Source: Maledivibacter sp.
Lineage (GTDB): Bacteria; Bacillota; Clostridia; Peptostreptococcales; Caminicellaceae
Length of the DNA: 64,000 bases
Assembly: GCA_025210375.1 (NCBI GenBank)
Contig: JAOASB010000002.1
Location: 33,511-97,510, forward strand
Direction: 5' to 3'
Position 1 is the first letter of the stretch; each line of letters opens with the position of its first letter. Below are positions 7,402 to 16,694 of this stretch, piece after piece. The notes under the pieces were generated by a model. It saw nothing but the letters and a program-made list of their open reading frames with translations, was not told the DNA's origin and did no database searches. The position numbers were made by a program, and so were the translations under genes.

Positions 7402-8907
7402 ATGGAAGCCTTTAAAGTAGAAATGCAGGATATTTCTATTGAGTTTCCAGGGGTTAAGGCGTTGAAAGGAGCCCACTTTACCACAGAAGGTGGAGTAGTA
7501 CATGCCCTGATAGGTGCTAATGGTGCTGGGAAGTCTACACTTATGAAAATTCTATCAGGTGCCTATTCCCATTGGACAGGCAATATAAAGATTAATGGAA
7601 ATGATGTCAATATCAGGTCAACTGAGGCAGCAAAGGATTTTGGAATTCAAATAGTTTATCAAGAGGTAGATGTAGCCCTAATCCCATATCTTACTGTTGC
7701 AGAGAATATCCTAGTCGATGAGATGGTAAATGGTATGAAGGGAAAACAGTTTATTAGTTGGAAAAGTATTAATGCAAAGGCAAAGGAAGTATTAGAATAT
7801 CTTAACGTTGAGATTCCCATTACTAAAAAGGTTGAAGAACTAACTCTAGCAGAAAAGCAGATGGTCTTAATAGCTAGAGCCATTGCTCAAAAATGCTCCT
7901 TGCTAATACTAGATGAACCTACTGCACCATTATCAAAATCAGAAACCGATGAACTTTTTAGAGTAGTGGAAGAGTTAAAAACAAGGAATGTTGGGATTAT
8001 TTTCATATCCCATAGACTACCTGAAATATTTGCTATATGTGATGATATAACAATAATGAGGGATGGACAATTCATTACTCAGATGAAGATAAAGGACACA
8101 AATGAAAAGGAAGTAGTAGAACATATGCTGGGAAGAAGTCTCGATGAAAGTTATCCTAAGCATGAAGTGAAAATAGGTGATATTGCCTTTGAGGTGAAAG
8201 ATCTTAAGGATAATAAGAACCTCAAGGGAGTAAATATTAATGTCCGTGAAGGTGAAATAGTAGGCATAGGTGGACTTGTTGGAGCAGGAAAGACAGAACT
8301 TTGTAAGGCACTATTTGGTGCTGAGTCTATTACTAGTGGTGAAATTATTTTGAAGGGCAAAAGTCTAAACTTAAAAACTCCAAATCAAGCCGTAAGTGAG
8401 GGTATAGCCTTAGTACCGGAGGAGCGTAGAAAAGAAGGGGTTTTGGTAGAGGAATCCGTCATGGTCAATCTGACTTTACCAAGTCTTGACAACTTCTCAA
8501 AAAATAGCTTTGTACAATTTAAGAAAGAGTTTGAGGCATCATGGAAAACAATTAAAGACCTTGGTATAAAAACGCCTAATGAAAGTCAAAAAGTAGCTTA
8601 CCTATCAGGTGGTAACCAACAAAAGGTAGCAGTTGGTAAATGGTTAATTGCCGATGCGGATTTATATATATTTGACGAACCCACAAAGGGTGTTGATGTT
8701 GGGGCTAAGACAGATATCTTTGAATTAATAGGCAGGCTTGTAGCCAAGGGCAAATCAGTTATTTATGCTACTTGTGAAACACAAGAGATATTAGGAATTT
8801 CTGATAGAATCTATGTAATGTATGATGGAAGAGCTGTGAAAGAACTGATCACAAAGGATACATCAGAAGATGAAATCTTATTCTATTCGGCAGGGGGTAA
8901 TAAATAG
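7402..8907 (+). CDS. ABC sugar transporter, ATP-binding protein (RbsA-like)
   Basis: A 501-residue protein with two fused nucleotide-binding domains, the architecture of RbsA/MglA-type importers. The first half has a full Walker A (GANGAGKST, residues 38-46), a signature TLAEKQMVLIARAIA and Walker B (LLILDEPTAPL). The second half has a P-loop variant GGLVGAGKT (290-298), an intact signature LSGGNQQKVAVGKW and IFDEPTKGVDVGAK. It powers import through the permease at 8907, whose start overlaps this stop by one base. Confidence 0.95.
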   Translation: MEAFKVEMQDISIEFPGVKALKGAHFTTEGGVVHALIGANGAGKSTLMKILSGAYSHWTGNIKINGNDVNIRSTEAAKDFGIQIVYQEVDVALIPYLTVAENILVDEMVNGMKGKQFISWKSINAKAKEVLEYLNVEIPITKKVEELTLAEKQMVLIARAIAQKCSLLILDEPTAPLSKSETDELFRVVEELKTRNVGIIFISHRLPEIFAICDDITIMRDGQFITQMKIKDTNEKEVVEHMLGRSLDESYPKHEVKIGDIAFEVKDLKDNKNLKGVNINVREGEIVGIGGLVGAGKTELCKALFGAESITSGEIILKGKSLNLKTPNQAVSEGIALVPEERRKEGVLVEESVMVNLTLPSLDNFSKNSFVQFKKEFEASWKTIKDLGIKTPNESQKVAYLSGGNQQKVAVGKWLIADADLYIFDEPTKGVDVGAKTDIFELIGRLVAKGKSVIYATCETQEILGISDRIYVMYDGRAVKELITKDTSEDEILFYSAGGNK

Positions 8908-9902
8908 TGAATAAGAATGCAAATTCAAAACAGAAGAAAAAACTAAATTTCTTTGATTTTCTATATAAATATGGAACTCTTTTGACAATAGTTGTAATAT
9001 TTGTGTTTTTCTCCATTGCTACTCAAGGTAGATTTTTGAAGTATCAGAATCTAATAAATATATTAAGAGCTATGTCAATTACTACAGTTATAGCAACGGG
9101 AGTTATGATTTCACTGGTTGTTGGGGGCTTTGACTTGTCCGTTGGATCGGTGGCTTCTATGACTATGGCTGTATCCGTTGCAATGTTTGTATGGTATGGT
9201 CAAAATATATTTGTTTCAATAATTGTGGCTTTAGTGGTTGCTGCAATAATAGGTTTTATTAACTCTACATTTATTATTAAGGTTAAGATTCCTGATATGC
9301 TTGCAACCTTAGCAGCGATGTTTATATTTAATGGTGTTTCGACCACCTTTTCAAGGGGAAAAATAATTTCTCAAAATATGATTATGGCAAATGGCGAAAC
9401 CTCAACTGGATTGATATCACCAATATTTAGACAGTTGGGTAAAGTGCCTACTATTATAATTATAATGGCATTAATAATTCTTATAGTACACATATTCCTT
9501 AAATATACTAAGCATGGTAGATACATGTATGTGGTTGGTGGAAATCAAGAAGCAGCAAGACTTTCTGGAGTAAAGGTCGATAAGTATAAAAGAATTGCTT
9601 ATATTATGTCGGCTATCTTAGCTGGTATAGGAGGGATTCTTTTAGCTGCTCGTATTGGACAGTCAAATCCTTCCGGTGGAGCTGGTTATTTGATGGAATC
9701 AGTTGCGGCTGCATATATAGGATTCTCTGTGGCTGGAGCAGGTAAGCCAAATGCCATAGGTACTTTTTTTGGGGCTTTATTGATGGTTTCACTATCTAAT
9801 GGTTTGGTTATGCTTTCTGTTCCATACTATTCAATGGATATTATCAAGGGAGCTGTACTAGTACTTGCATTGGGTTTAACATATTATAAAAATGAAGCAT
9901 AA
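8907..9902 (+). CDS. ABC sugar transporter, permease (RbsC-like)
   Basis: A 331-residue integral membrane protein of the ribose/galactose permease family. It begins with a basic cytoplasmic tail (NKNANSKQKKKLN), has about eight to ten hydrophobic segments, and carries the family signatures GGFDLSVGSVASM and a late GFSVAGAGKPNAIGTFFGALLM. The GTG start shares its first base with the ATPase stop. It forms the membrane channel of the importer with the ATPase at 7402 and the lipoprotein at 6066. Confidence 0.95.
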   Translation: MNKNANSKQKKKLNFFDFLYKYGTLLTIVVIFVFFSIATQGRFLKYQNLINILRAMSITTVIATGVMISLVVGGFDLSVGSVASMTMAVSVAMFVWYGQNIFVSIIVALVVAAIIGFINSTFIIKVKIPDMLATLAAMFIFNGVSTTFSRGKIISQNMIMANGETSTGLISPIFRQLGKVPTIIIIMALIILIVHIFLKYTKHGRYMYVVGGNQEAARLSGVKVDKYKRIAYIMSAILAGIGGILLAARIGQSNPSGGAGYLMESVAAAYIGFSVAGAGKPNAIGTFFGALLMVSLSNGLVMLSVPYYSMDIIKGAVLVLALGLTYYKNEA

Positions 9903-9947
9903 AAAATACTAATTATTTGAACATATCTAAAGTTAGGAGGGTTTATA

Positions 9948-11153
9948 ATGAAATTTGATAAATATTTTACTATGAGTGAAGCTGATGCTATTGAATATGC
10001 TAAAGAAAAGCTAAATATCTTTGATGTTGGTGAAGAACTGACTTGTAAGGAAATTGGAGATGGCAATTTAAATTATATCTTTAAGGTTGATTCACTAAAT
10101 AGTGAAAAATCTGTGATAATAAAGCAGTCAGGTCCTGTTGCGAGAATATCAGATGAATTCAAGCTATCTCCTGATCGTAATAGAATAGAGTATGAAATAC
10201 TTAAGTTTCAAAGTAAGCTAGCACCAGGCTTAGTACCAGAGGTATATAGCTACGATTCAATTATGAATTGTACTGCCATGGAGGATCTATCTGACCATGT
10301 TATAATGAGAACAGAGATGATTAATCATAGGCAATTCAAAAAATTTGCCGATGACATATCAACATTTATGGTTAATACATTACTTTTAACTTCAGATGTT
10401 TGTATGGAGCATAAGGCTAAAAAAGAATTAGTTAAAAACTTTATTAATCCAGAGCTTTGCGAAATATCCGAAGATTTAGTTTACACTGAGCCCTTTAGTG
10501 ACATAAATGACAGAAACGATGTATTTGGGCCTAATGCTGAGTGGGTAAAGGAAAATCTTTATGCAGATGAAGCTTTAAGGCTTGAAACTGCAAAGCTAAA
10601 ATTTGAGTTTATGAACAATGCTCAATCATTGATACATGGAGACCTTCATACGGGTTCCATATTTATAAAGGAAGATTCTACAAAGATAATAGATCCTGAA
10701 TTTGCTTTCTATGGTCCAATGGGATACGATATTGGAAATGTTATAGCAAATCTCATGTTTGCCTTAGCTAATGCAGATGCTTTAGGCGATAGTAATCAGA
10801 AAAAATGGTTAGAAGAAACTATAGTTGATGTAATAGATTTATTTAAAGAAAAATTCCTTAAGGCTTGGGATGAAAAGGCTACTGAGTATACTGCAAAATA
10901 CAAGGGCTTTAAAGAATACTATTTAGAAACTGTTTTACGTGATACTGCGGCAGTTACAGGATTAGAAGGTATAAGAAGGATAGTAGGAATCGCCCATGTT
11001 AAGGATATTACAATAATTGAAGATCAAGAAAAGCGTGCAAGGGCTGAAAGACTGTGTATGCTTTCAGGTAAAAGCTTTATCATGAAAAGAGATGAGATGA
11101 AAACTGGTAAGGATTTCTTAGAAGTTATCAAGGAAGCGGAAAAAGCACTATAG
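9948..11153 (+). CDS. mtnK: S-methyl-5-thioribose kinase
   Basis: A 401-residue MtnK of the aminoglycoside phosphotransferase-like kinase fold, which phosphorylates the 1-position of 5-methylthioribose with ATP. Visible are the nucleotide loop region ([13 protein letters not shown]), the catalytic [10 protein letters not shown] beginning at H230 and the metal-binding [16 protein letters not shown], the DxE variant characteristic of MtnK. Length is family-typical. Start ATG 9948 follows AGGAGGG. It sits between the importer and mtnA, so imported sugar can be phosphorylated at once. Homologues also accept 5-deoxyribose in DHAP-shunt pathways. Confidence 0.95.
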   Translation: MKFDKYFTMSEADAIEYAKEKLNIFDVGEELTCKEIGDGNLNYIFKVDSLNSEKSVIIKQSGPVARISDEFKLSPDRNRIEYEILKFQSKLAPGLVPEVYSYDSIMNCTAMEDLSDHVIMRTEMINHRQFKKFADDISTFMVNTLLLTSDVCMEHKAKKELVKNFINPELCEISEDLVYTEPFSDINDRNDVFGPNAEWVKENLYADEALRLETAKLKFEFMNNAQSLIHGDLHTGSIFIKEDSTKIIDPEFAFYGPMGYDIGNVIANLMFALANADALGDSNQKKWLEETIVDVIDLFKEKFLKAWDEKATEYTAKYKGFKEYYLETVLRDTAAVTGLEGIRRIVGIAHVKDITIIEDQEKRARAERLCMLSGKSFIMKRDEMKTGKDFLEVIKEAEKAL

Positions 11154-11166
11154 GGGGGTAAAGAAT

Positions 11167-12231
11167 ATGTCAAACAATGTACTTAACTTTCAATCTGTTA
11201 AGCTAGAGGAAGAAAAAAGCCAGCTTGTGATTCTGGACCAAACTGCTTTGCCAAATCGTACGAGCTATCTGGAGCTTGAAACTGTAGATGATGTCTGGGA
11301 AGCTATCTATAAACTACAGGTAAGAGGAGCCCCTGCTATAGGTATTGCTGGAGCCTATGGGGCTTATCTTGGGGTAAAGCACAGCAATGCTGTAAACTAT
11401 GGGGACTTCTATAATGAGTTTATGAAGGTAAAGGAGCGTTTAGCTTCTTCTAGGCCTACTGCTGTAAATCTTTTCTGGGCTTTAGATCGTATGGAAGAAT
11501 GCTTAAAAAATAATAAAGATAAGAGTGTTGATGAAATAAAAGAGGCCCTTAGATTAGAAGCACATGTCATAAGGGATGAAGATGAAGCGGTTTGTAAGTC
11601 TATTGGAGAATATTCTTTATCCTTATTAAAGCCAGGTATGGGAATATTAACCCACTGTAATGCAGGTACAATAGCAACTGCTAAATATGGTACTGCTTTG
11701 GCTCCATTGTATCTTGGGGCTGAAAAAGGATATGACTTTAAAGTGTTTGCTGATGAAACAAGACCTTTGCTTCAAGGATCAAGATTAACGGCATGGGAAT
11801 TAAATGAAGCTGGTATAGATGTTACTGTAATATGTGATAATATGGCATCAATCGTTATGAAAAATGGATGGATAGATGCAGTTGTTGTGGGCTGTGACCG
11901 TGTAGCCTATAATGGGGATACAGCTAATAAGATAGGAACATCTGGAGTAGCAATACTTGCTAAGAAGTATGGCATTCCATTCTATGTACATGCACCATTA
12001 TCTACTATAGACTTAAAAACAAAGACCGGTGACGATATACACATAGAGCTTAGACCAGGTGAGGAAATATATAAGACATGGTATGAAAAACCAATGGCAC
12101 CGGAGGGTATTAAGACTTATAACCCTGCATTTGATGTGACTGATGCAGAATACATAACTGCTATCATTACAGAAAAGGGGATAGCATACCCACCATATGA
12201 AGAATCTATTCCTAAGTTATTTGATAAATAA
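11167..12231 (+). CDS. mtnA: S-methyl-5-thioribose-1-phosphate isomerase
   Basis: A 354-residue MtnA, of the eIF2B-like isomerase family, which converts methylthioribose-1-phosphate to methylthioribulose-1-phosphate. The catalytic cysteine is C164 in [15 protein letters not shown] and the catalytic aspartate is D244 in [24 protein letters not shown] and [13 protein letters not shown] are also diagnostic. Start ATG 11167 follows AGGGGGG. The next methionine-salvage genes (mtnB, mtnW/X, mtnD) are absent, which favours an aldolase-based shunt over the complete salvage cycle. It is the last gene before a strong terminator. Confidence 0.96.
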   Translation: MSNNVLNFQSVKLEEEKSQLVILDQTALPNRTSYLELETVDDVWEAIYKLQVRGAPAIGIAGAYGAYLGVKHSNAVNYGDFYNEFMKVKERLASSRPTAVNLFWALDRMEECLKNNKDKSVDEIKEALRLEAHVIRDEDEAVCKSIGEYSLSLLKPGMGILTHCNAGTIATAKYGTALAPLYLGAEKGYDFKVFADETRPLLQGSRLTAWELNEAGIDVTVICDNMASIVMKNGWIDAVVVGCDRVAYNGDTANKIGTSGVAILAKKYGIPFYVHAPLSTIDLKTKTGDDIHIELRPGEEIYKTWYEKPMAPEGIKTYNPAFDVTDAEYITAIITEKGIAYPPYEESIPKLFDK

Positions 12232-12290
12232 AAGCATAGGGTATAACACCCCTATGTTCTGGAGATATCTTCTCCAAAAAAGTTTTAAAA

Positions 12291-12328
12291 TGATCCCATA
12301 GACTTAGGTCTATAGGGTCATTTTTTAG
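12291..12328. terminator. Bidirectional terminator between mtnA and the SGNH hydrolase gene
   Basis: A stem of CCCATAGAC with GTCTATAGGG (TTAG loop) is followed by TTTTTT on the plus strand and ATTTT on the minus strand, so it can end both the mtnA operon and the convergent SGNH gene. A weaker hairpin (CATAGGGTATAACACCCCTATG) precedes it at 12235-12257. Confidence 0.85.
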
Positions 12329-12333
12329 TTTTA

Positions 12334-12903
12334 TTACTTCAGAATTTGGAGCAATACGTTCTCGGCATTTTCCTTCATGATTCCATGACCCCTTTCGTTA
12401 GGATGTAAGCCATCCTCCAGAAACAAATCACAAGTCATATTTAGTGAAAAATCAATAATGTTAAGGCCGTCCTCTAGGGCAAAGCTTATCAATTTTTTTC
12501 TATAGCCTTCAATGCGTTCACTATGGGTTTTTGCATCAAGAAAAGTACTGTTAGGGCATACCTGCTTGTCATAATAGTAGGGCGTAGGTATGCCAATAAT
12601 TGATATTATACCGTTATATCGAGCATATCTCGTCATTGCAAGAATATTACTGATAATTTGTTCATCTGAAAGATTGAACCATAAATCATTGGTACCCCCT
12701 GTGATAATTACATGGGTTGGGTTATGTACTATTACCATATTATGAAATCTGGCAAGCATTCCACTTGTGGTATCCCCAGATATACCACTATTGATAATTT
12801 CCATATTTAAATCTTTATTTAAAAGATTACTCCAACGATAAGCCTGGCGTATACCATACCCCTCAGTTAAGCTATCGCCTATACAAACTAGTTTAACTCT
12901 CAT
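12334..12903 (-). CDS. SGNH/GDSL-type hydrolase
   Basis: A 189-residue SGNH-fold esterase or lipase-like protein. The four blocks are visible: GDSLTEG with nucleophile S11, the oxyanion glycine in NSGISGDTTSG, GGTNDL with the block III asparagine, and the DGLHPNERGH with catalytic Asp and His. A longer reading from 12990 would add a membrane segment, but AGGAGAG ideally spaced before the ATG at 12903 marks the cytoplasmic form. It runs opposite to its neighbours and its substrate is unknown. Confidence 0.85.
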   Translation of the reverse strand: MRVKLVCIGDSLTEGYGIRQAYRWSNLLNKDLNMEIINSGISGDTTSGMLARFHNMVIVHNPTHVIITGGTNDLWFNLSDEQIISNILAMTRYARYNGIISIIGIPTPYYYDKQVCPNSTFLDAKTHSERIEGYRKKLISFALEDGLNIIDFSLNMTCDLFLEDGLHPNERGHGIMKENAENVLLQILK

Positions 12904-13085
12904 TTCATACATCTCTCCTAATATGTAATATATCCATAATAATAACACAATTAAGGATATAATGATGTAAAAATTTCTAATAATATCCATAACCCTAGAG
13001 TTAAATTAAATAAATTTTCTAATATAATGAATTCGCCTGTTAAAGTCAGTAACTATGCTGTATTTCTTCTAATTTCTTACCAATA

Positions 13086-13244
13086 GAGGAAATTGCATAA
13101 CTCTTACTTGGCTAAACCTAATATGGGAATATCATCCTATATTTAATTGCTTAAGATATAAGCATATTTGATGGTATAGTTATTGGGATTTTAGAACTAC
13201 ATATGGTAGATAGTTTTTGTAGAAGGTAATTATGCAATTTGCTC
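13086..13244 (-). repeat. Family A MITE-like element, copy A1
   Basis: A 159-bp element bounded by GAGGAAATTGCATAA and TTATGCAATTTGCTC. Its interior is the reverse complement of the copy at 52044-52201 with few differences. It carries no reading frame. It occupies most of the 457-bp gap between the SGNH gene and the secreted protein gene; I see nothing else there beyond AT-rich DNA. Confidence 0.8.
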
Positions 13245-13360
13245 AAGTGTTTATAATATAATTTTTATGATATAATAACTGGAGGATTAATATAGAAGTC
13301 TATTATGGTATGTATGTAAGAAATAGGCTATAGGAATTGGATTTTGGGAGGTTTTCAATA

Positions 13361-14266
13361 ATGAAAAGTATTAATGTTAAAAGTCTTGCGTGTGGATTGT
13401 TAATAGGGACTATTGGAACTATAGGAATTACTGGTGTATTTGCCTCAGGATTAATAAAATCCACTAAATATGAGGAGGTTACAGTTACTCTCAATGATAC
13501 TGTTATTCCTATGAAGGATTCGATGGTTTCTATTGTAAAGAATGGTGAGAATGATTCAAAATTATATATGCCAGCTGAAGAAATCTTAGAATATATGGGC
13601 TATAATGTAGAATTCGATGATACAAAACAATCTATTAATATTTCAACTAAATCGATACTTTCATCTGAAAGTATGATGAATAAGAATATATCAGAAAATC
13701 AACCGGATAAATTGGCTTTAGAGATTATGAAAAAAACAGGTAATTGGAGTTATGTTGAACCTTTGTTTTCATATATGACACCACAAGGGGTAAAAGAAAC
13801 AGTTGATTTATATATTAATGAAAAAGGTGGTAATCAAAAGCAGGTACAATCAGCTTTATCATATATGAATAAGGATAATACGGCTACAAATGGTTCAAAT
13901 CAATTAAAAACCCAAGCGGATTATGATAGGCTAGCTACTGAGGTGTTGGGAAAAACAAATGACATGTTTAGCGTAATGTTTTACATGCCTTATATGAGTA
14001 AGGATAAGATTGATGCAATAGTTAAGGATTATGTTGTTAAAACTAATAATTTTAATTGTATCTACAATGTTCATCAGTATATGAGCATAAAGGGTATAGA
14101 TGATACAGTAAAGAGCTATATTGATAAAACAGGTGACTATGGTACGGTTGCAGCTATTCTTCAATTTATGAGTCCAGAAGCAAGTGGCTATATAGCTAAA
14201 AAGTATATTAACGAATCAAAAAATCAACAGTACAGTAAGTTTTTCACTCCATATTTAGAAAAATAA
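13361..14266 (+). CDS. Secreted stalk-domain protein with helical repeats
   Basis: A 301-residue protein with an N-terminal signal or anchor (NVKSLACGLLIGTIGTIG), then a domain resembling the copper-amine-oxidase N-terminal stalk (VTVTLNDTVIPMKDS...LYMPAEEILEYMGYNVEFDD), a fold common in clostridial surface proteins. The rest is made of repeated helical units carrying MKKTGNWSYVEPLFSYM, NKDMFSVMFYMPYMSKD and DKTGDYGTVAAILQFMS type segments, four or so copies of a pattern of about 35-45 residues. GGGAGGT at 13346-13352 selects ATG 13361 over TTG 13337. Function unknown, probably cell-surface. Confidence 0.65.
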   Translation: MKSINVKSLACGLLIGTIGTIGITGVFASGLIKSTKYEEVTVTLNDTVIPMKDSMVSIVKNGENDSKLYMPAEEILEYMGYNVEFDDTKQSINISTKSILSSESMMNKNISENQPDKLALEIMKKTGNWSYVEPLFSYMTPQGVKETVDLYINEKGGNQKQVQSALSYMNKDNTATNGSNQLKTQADYDRLATEVLGKTNDMFSVMFYMPYMSKDKIDAIVKDYVVKTNNFNCIYNVHQYMSIKGIDDTVKSYIDKTGDYGTVAAILQFMSPEASGYIAKKYINESKNQQYSKFFTPYLEK

Positions 14267-14439
14267 GGTTTCTAATACATAGGGCAGGAAATATAAAATA
14301 GGAGCAGGGTAGAAAAGTTGAATGGATTATGCTAATTCAATCTTTCTGCCCTGATTTTTTTGTCCGGGAAATTTTTCTATAAAGGGTTCTGTCGAGAAAT
14401 TGCTAAAATTATTAATTTGACAGCTTTTTCTTCTACTAA

Positions 14440-15231
14440 CTACTTTAAGTTAAGAAGGGGAAGTAAATCATCAACTGTAAGTGCTACAGAAAATCTATAA
14501 CCCGCAATGACAGATGTGGGTCTTAAATTAGGGAGTTCTGTGTAGGGATGATCGAATATTTCCATAGAGGCTTCTCCCTTCCAAATCGGTGACATCTTAA
14601 CATCCCGCGATTTAAGTTGAACAAGCTCATGGACGGCAGGGTTATCTTGTTTATCTTTTATAAGTTCTGGAAAGTATCTTACATTCACAGCCTTTGCAAA
14701 GGTTGGTGAAGGAAGGGAATTGGTTTTTTTATTTAGTATAACTTTAGCTTCAACTAATCGACGACCATTTACAGAGAGAGCAGCACCAAACTTTCCACCT
14801 TGACCAACAACGGGAGAGGCTTTTGAAGATAAATCATATGATCGTGTTATCCATGTTTCTCCAATCTGTTTTGGCCAACCTTGAATGAGACCACGGAGTA
14901 AAGCTTTGTCTTGATCAACCCAGATGAAGGGACAATATGCCACAGGAGAATTATTATAGCTGGCAGACAATAGAATAATAGTCTCGTGATATTGGCTGCA
15001 AACGGGATCAAGATGTTCTTCTCCTGATTCACTGGAGTATTGCCATTCAATAAAGTATGCTGTACATTGATTTGAAGCTAGTCTAAGACCTTGTGGTAAG
15101 AATGCTGCTGCATTTTCTTGATCTGTAAGGTATTCAACAGAGAGTACATTACCTACAAAATGCCATGGTGGCTTTGGGACAAGACTTGATTTGCCATGTG
15201 GTGTGCGTGGAAGGGTGTATCCTTTAATCAT
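14440..15231 (-). CDS. Acetoacetate decarboxylase family protein
   Basis: A 263-residue member of the acetoacetate decarboxylase-like family. It begins GYTLPRTPHGKSSLVP and shows the family core with a lysine in LIQGWPKQIGETW, in the position expected for the Schiff-base lysine. The E-x-P-K context of true decarboxylases is altered (GWPKQ), so the substrate may differ. AGGAGGATAAAT precedes the ATG. It is divergent from the AraC regulator at 15385, which may control it. Confidence 0.75.
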   Translation of the reverse strand: MIKGYTLPRTPHGKSSLVPKPPWHFVGNVLSVEYLTDQENAAAFLPQGLRLASNQCTAYFIEWQYSSESGEEHLDPVCSQYHETIILLSASYNNSPVAYCPFIWVDQDKALLRGLIQGWPKQIGETWITRSYDLSSKASPVVGQGGKFGAALSVNGRRLVEAKVILNKKTNSLPSPTFAKAVNVRYFPELIKDKQDNPAVHELVQLKSRDVKMSPIWKGEASMEIFDHPYTELPNLRPTSVIAGYRFSVALTVDDLLPLLNLK

Positions 15232-15384
15232 ATTTATCCTCCTTTAAATTGAGTTTTCAGAAGTAATTATACTTGTATTTTATTACTGATAAGTAAAATT
15301 GTATTGTAAAAAATTGCATATAGCCAATGTCATAAATAAATTAGTGATATAATAAAACTATACATTTTCAATAGGGTGGTGCTT

Positions 15385-16170
15385 ATGAAGGGGATAGATT
15401 ATTATAGATTAGAGAAATTTGATATGATTGAAATTAAGACTTGTTCTGATGATTTACATGCATATAAAGAGCATCTTCATAAAGAACTATCAATTGGATA
15501 TATCAAAAAAGGTGCAACTGTATTGAACGTTAACGGAAAAGATTACTATATTAAAGCTGGTGAGGCTGTGATTATATATCCATATGTAAGCCATAAATGT
15601 CAGCCTGTAGATATTAGTGACTGGTCATTTACAATGGTCTATATAGACGATGAGTTTTGTAAAGACATTTTTAATAATGTAGATATCAAAAATTCAATTG
15701 GAATAAAAAAATTAGATGACTGTGAATTGAATCAAATTAAACATTTATCCGAGGTTTTAAAGAGTGATGTAAGTAGATTTGATAAGGAAGTTGAATTAAT
15801 AAACGCCTTTAGTGAGTTGCTTAATACATGTGATATAAATATACAACTTCAGAGCAGTAAAAAAATGAACTCAGTAAAGGGCTATATTGAAAAGCATTTT
15901 CTTGATATACTTCAATTGAAAGATTTGGAGGAAAGATTTGATATTGATAAATTTGCTTTGATTAGAAATTTTAGAAGGAAGTTCAACACCACACCAAATG
16001 CTTATCAATTACAACTTAAGATCGATTATGGAAAATATTTGTTAAAAAGTAGTAATAATATAGTTGATATTGCACTAAAATCCGGTTTTTATGATCAAGC
16101 TCATTTCACTAAAGAGTTTAAAAAAGCCTATGGAGTAACTCCCCTTCGATATTATAAAGCCATTCATTGA
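15385..16170 (+). CDS. AraC-family transcriptional regulator
   Basis: A 261-residue regulator with an N-terminal cupin-like sensing domain (HLHKELSIGYIKKGATVLNVNGKDYYIKAGEAVIIYP) and a C-terminal pair of helix-turn-helix motifs ending DIALKSGFYDQAHFTKEFKKAYGVTPLRYY, the AraC signature. AGGGTGG favours the ATG at 15385 over the GTG at 15376. A TATAAT lies at 15348-15353. The divergent decarboxylase-like gene is the likely target, by position only. Confidence 0.9.
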   Translation: MKGIDYYRLEKFDMIEIKTCSDDLHAYKEHLHKELSIGYIKKGATVLNVNGKDYYIKAGEAVIIYPYVSHKCQPVDISDWSFTMVYIDDEFCKDIFNNVDIKNSIGIKKLDDCELNQIKHLSEVLKSDVSRFDKEVELINAFSELLNTCDINIQLQSSKKMNSVKGYIEKHFLDILQLKDLEERFDIDKFALIRNFRRKFNTTPNAYQLQLKIDYGKYLLKSSNNIVDIALKSGFYDQAHFTKEFKKAYGVTPLRYYKAIH

Positions 16171-16230
16171 TTGATGTAAATATTATACAATAATAATACC
16201 TTTATAATATTTCTACGAGGAGGTATTGAT

Positions 16231-16335
16231 ATGAAATGTATAATGATTATAGAATTAGGTTAGCTTCAACCCATAAGGATAAGATTAACTATCTTTGATT
16301 ATGTATTTATGGACCCAAAGAGAAGGTTAATAAGT
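16231..16335 (+). pseudogene. Possible remnant of a small coding sequence
   Basis: A strong GAGGAGG site at 16218-16224 precedes an ATG at 16231 that opens only ten codons (MKCIMIIELG, then TAG). The same frame then stays open for 24 more codons (ending DPKRRLIS). It may be a broken small gene left after the AraC regulator, or a chance binding site. Product not recognised. Confidence 0.2.
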
Positions 16336-16458
16336 TAACTGGCAATTTGAAAATATTGAAATGATATTTTTAAAAGTACTAGAAGTTTTGTTAGAAAATC
16401 GGAAGAAAAATAGCAAAAAATAAAACAAACTAGGTTGATAAAACCTAGCTTTTCCAAT

Positions 16459-16545
16459 TGGTGCCGAAGGCGGGACTCGAACCCGCACGAAGTTGCCCCC
16501 ACTGGATTTTGAGTCCAGCGCGTCTGCCAATTCCACCACTTCGGC
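16459..16545 (-). tRNA. tRNA-Leu (anticodon CAA)
   Basis: On the minus strand the 87-base sequence starts GCCGAAGTGGTGGAATTGG and ends with an encoded CCA. The acceptor stem is GCCGAAG/CTTCGGC, the anticodon stem CTGGA/TCCAG holds a CTCAAAA loop with anticodon CAA, a long variable arm follows, and the T arm GCGGGTTCGAGTCCCGC is standard. The long variable arm and anticodon give leucine (UUG). Confidence 0.96.
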
Positions 16546-16694
16546 TAGTGACAAGTAATATCTTACCACAAATTTTAATAGTATGCAAGATGTTTTTGAA
16601 AAAAAATTAAATATGGACATGTCGAACTATGTTGAGAGGGGTTTATATATATGATATACTAAAATAGGTTAATAATAATTTTGGTGGTGATGAA

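Noticed and set aside
12904..12990. N-terminal membrane-anchor extension of the SGNH hydrolase
   Set aside because: The in-frame extension is open and hydrophobic, but the only good ribosome binding site (AGGAGAG) is placed for the inner ATG at 12903.
16327..16620. A 97-codon minus-strand reading frame
   Set aside because: It runs through tRNA-Leu(CAA); its middle (DALDSKSSGGNFVRVRVPP) is the well-known false translation of a leucine tRNA.
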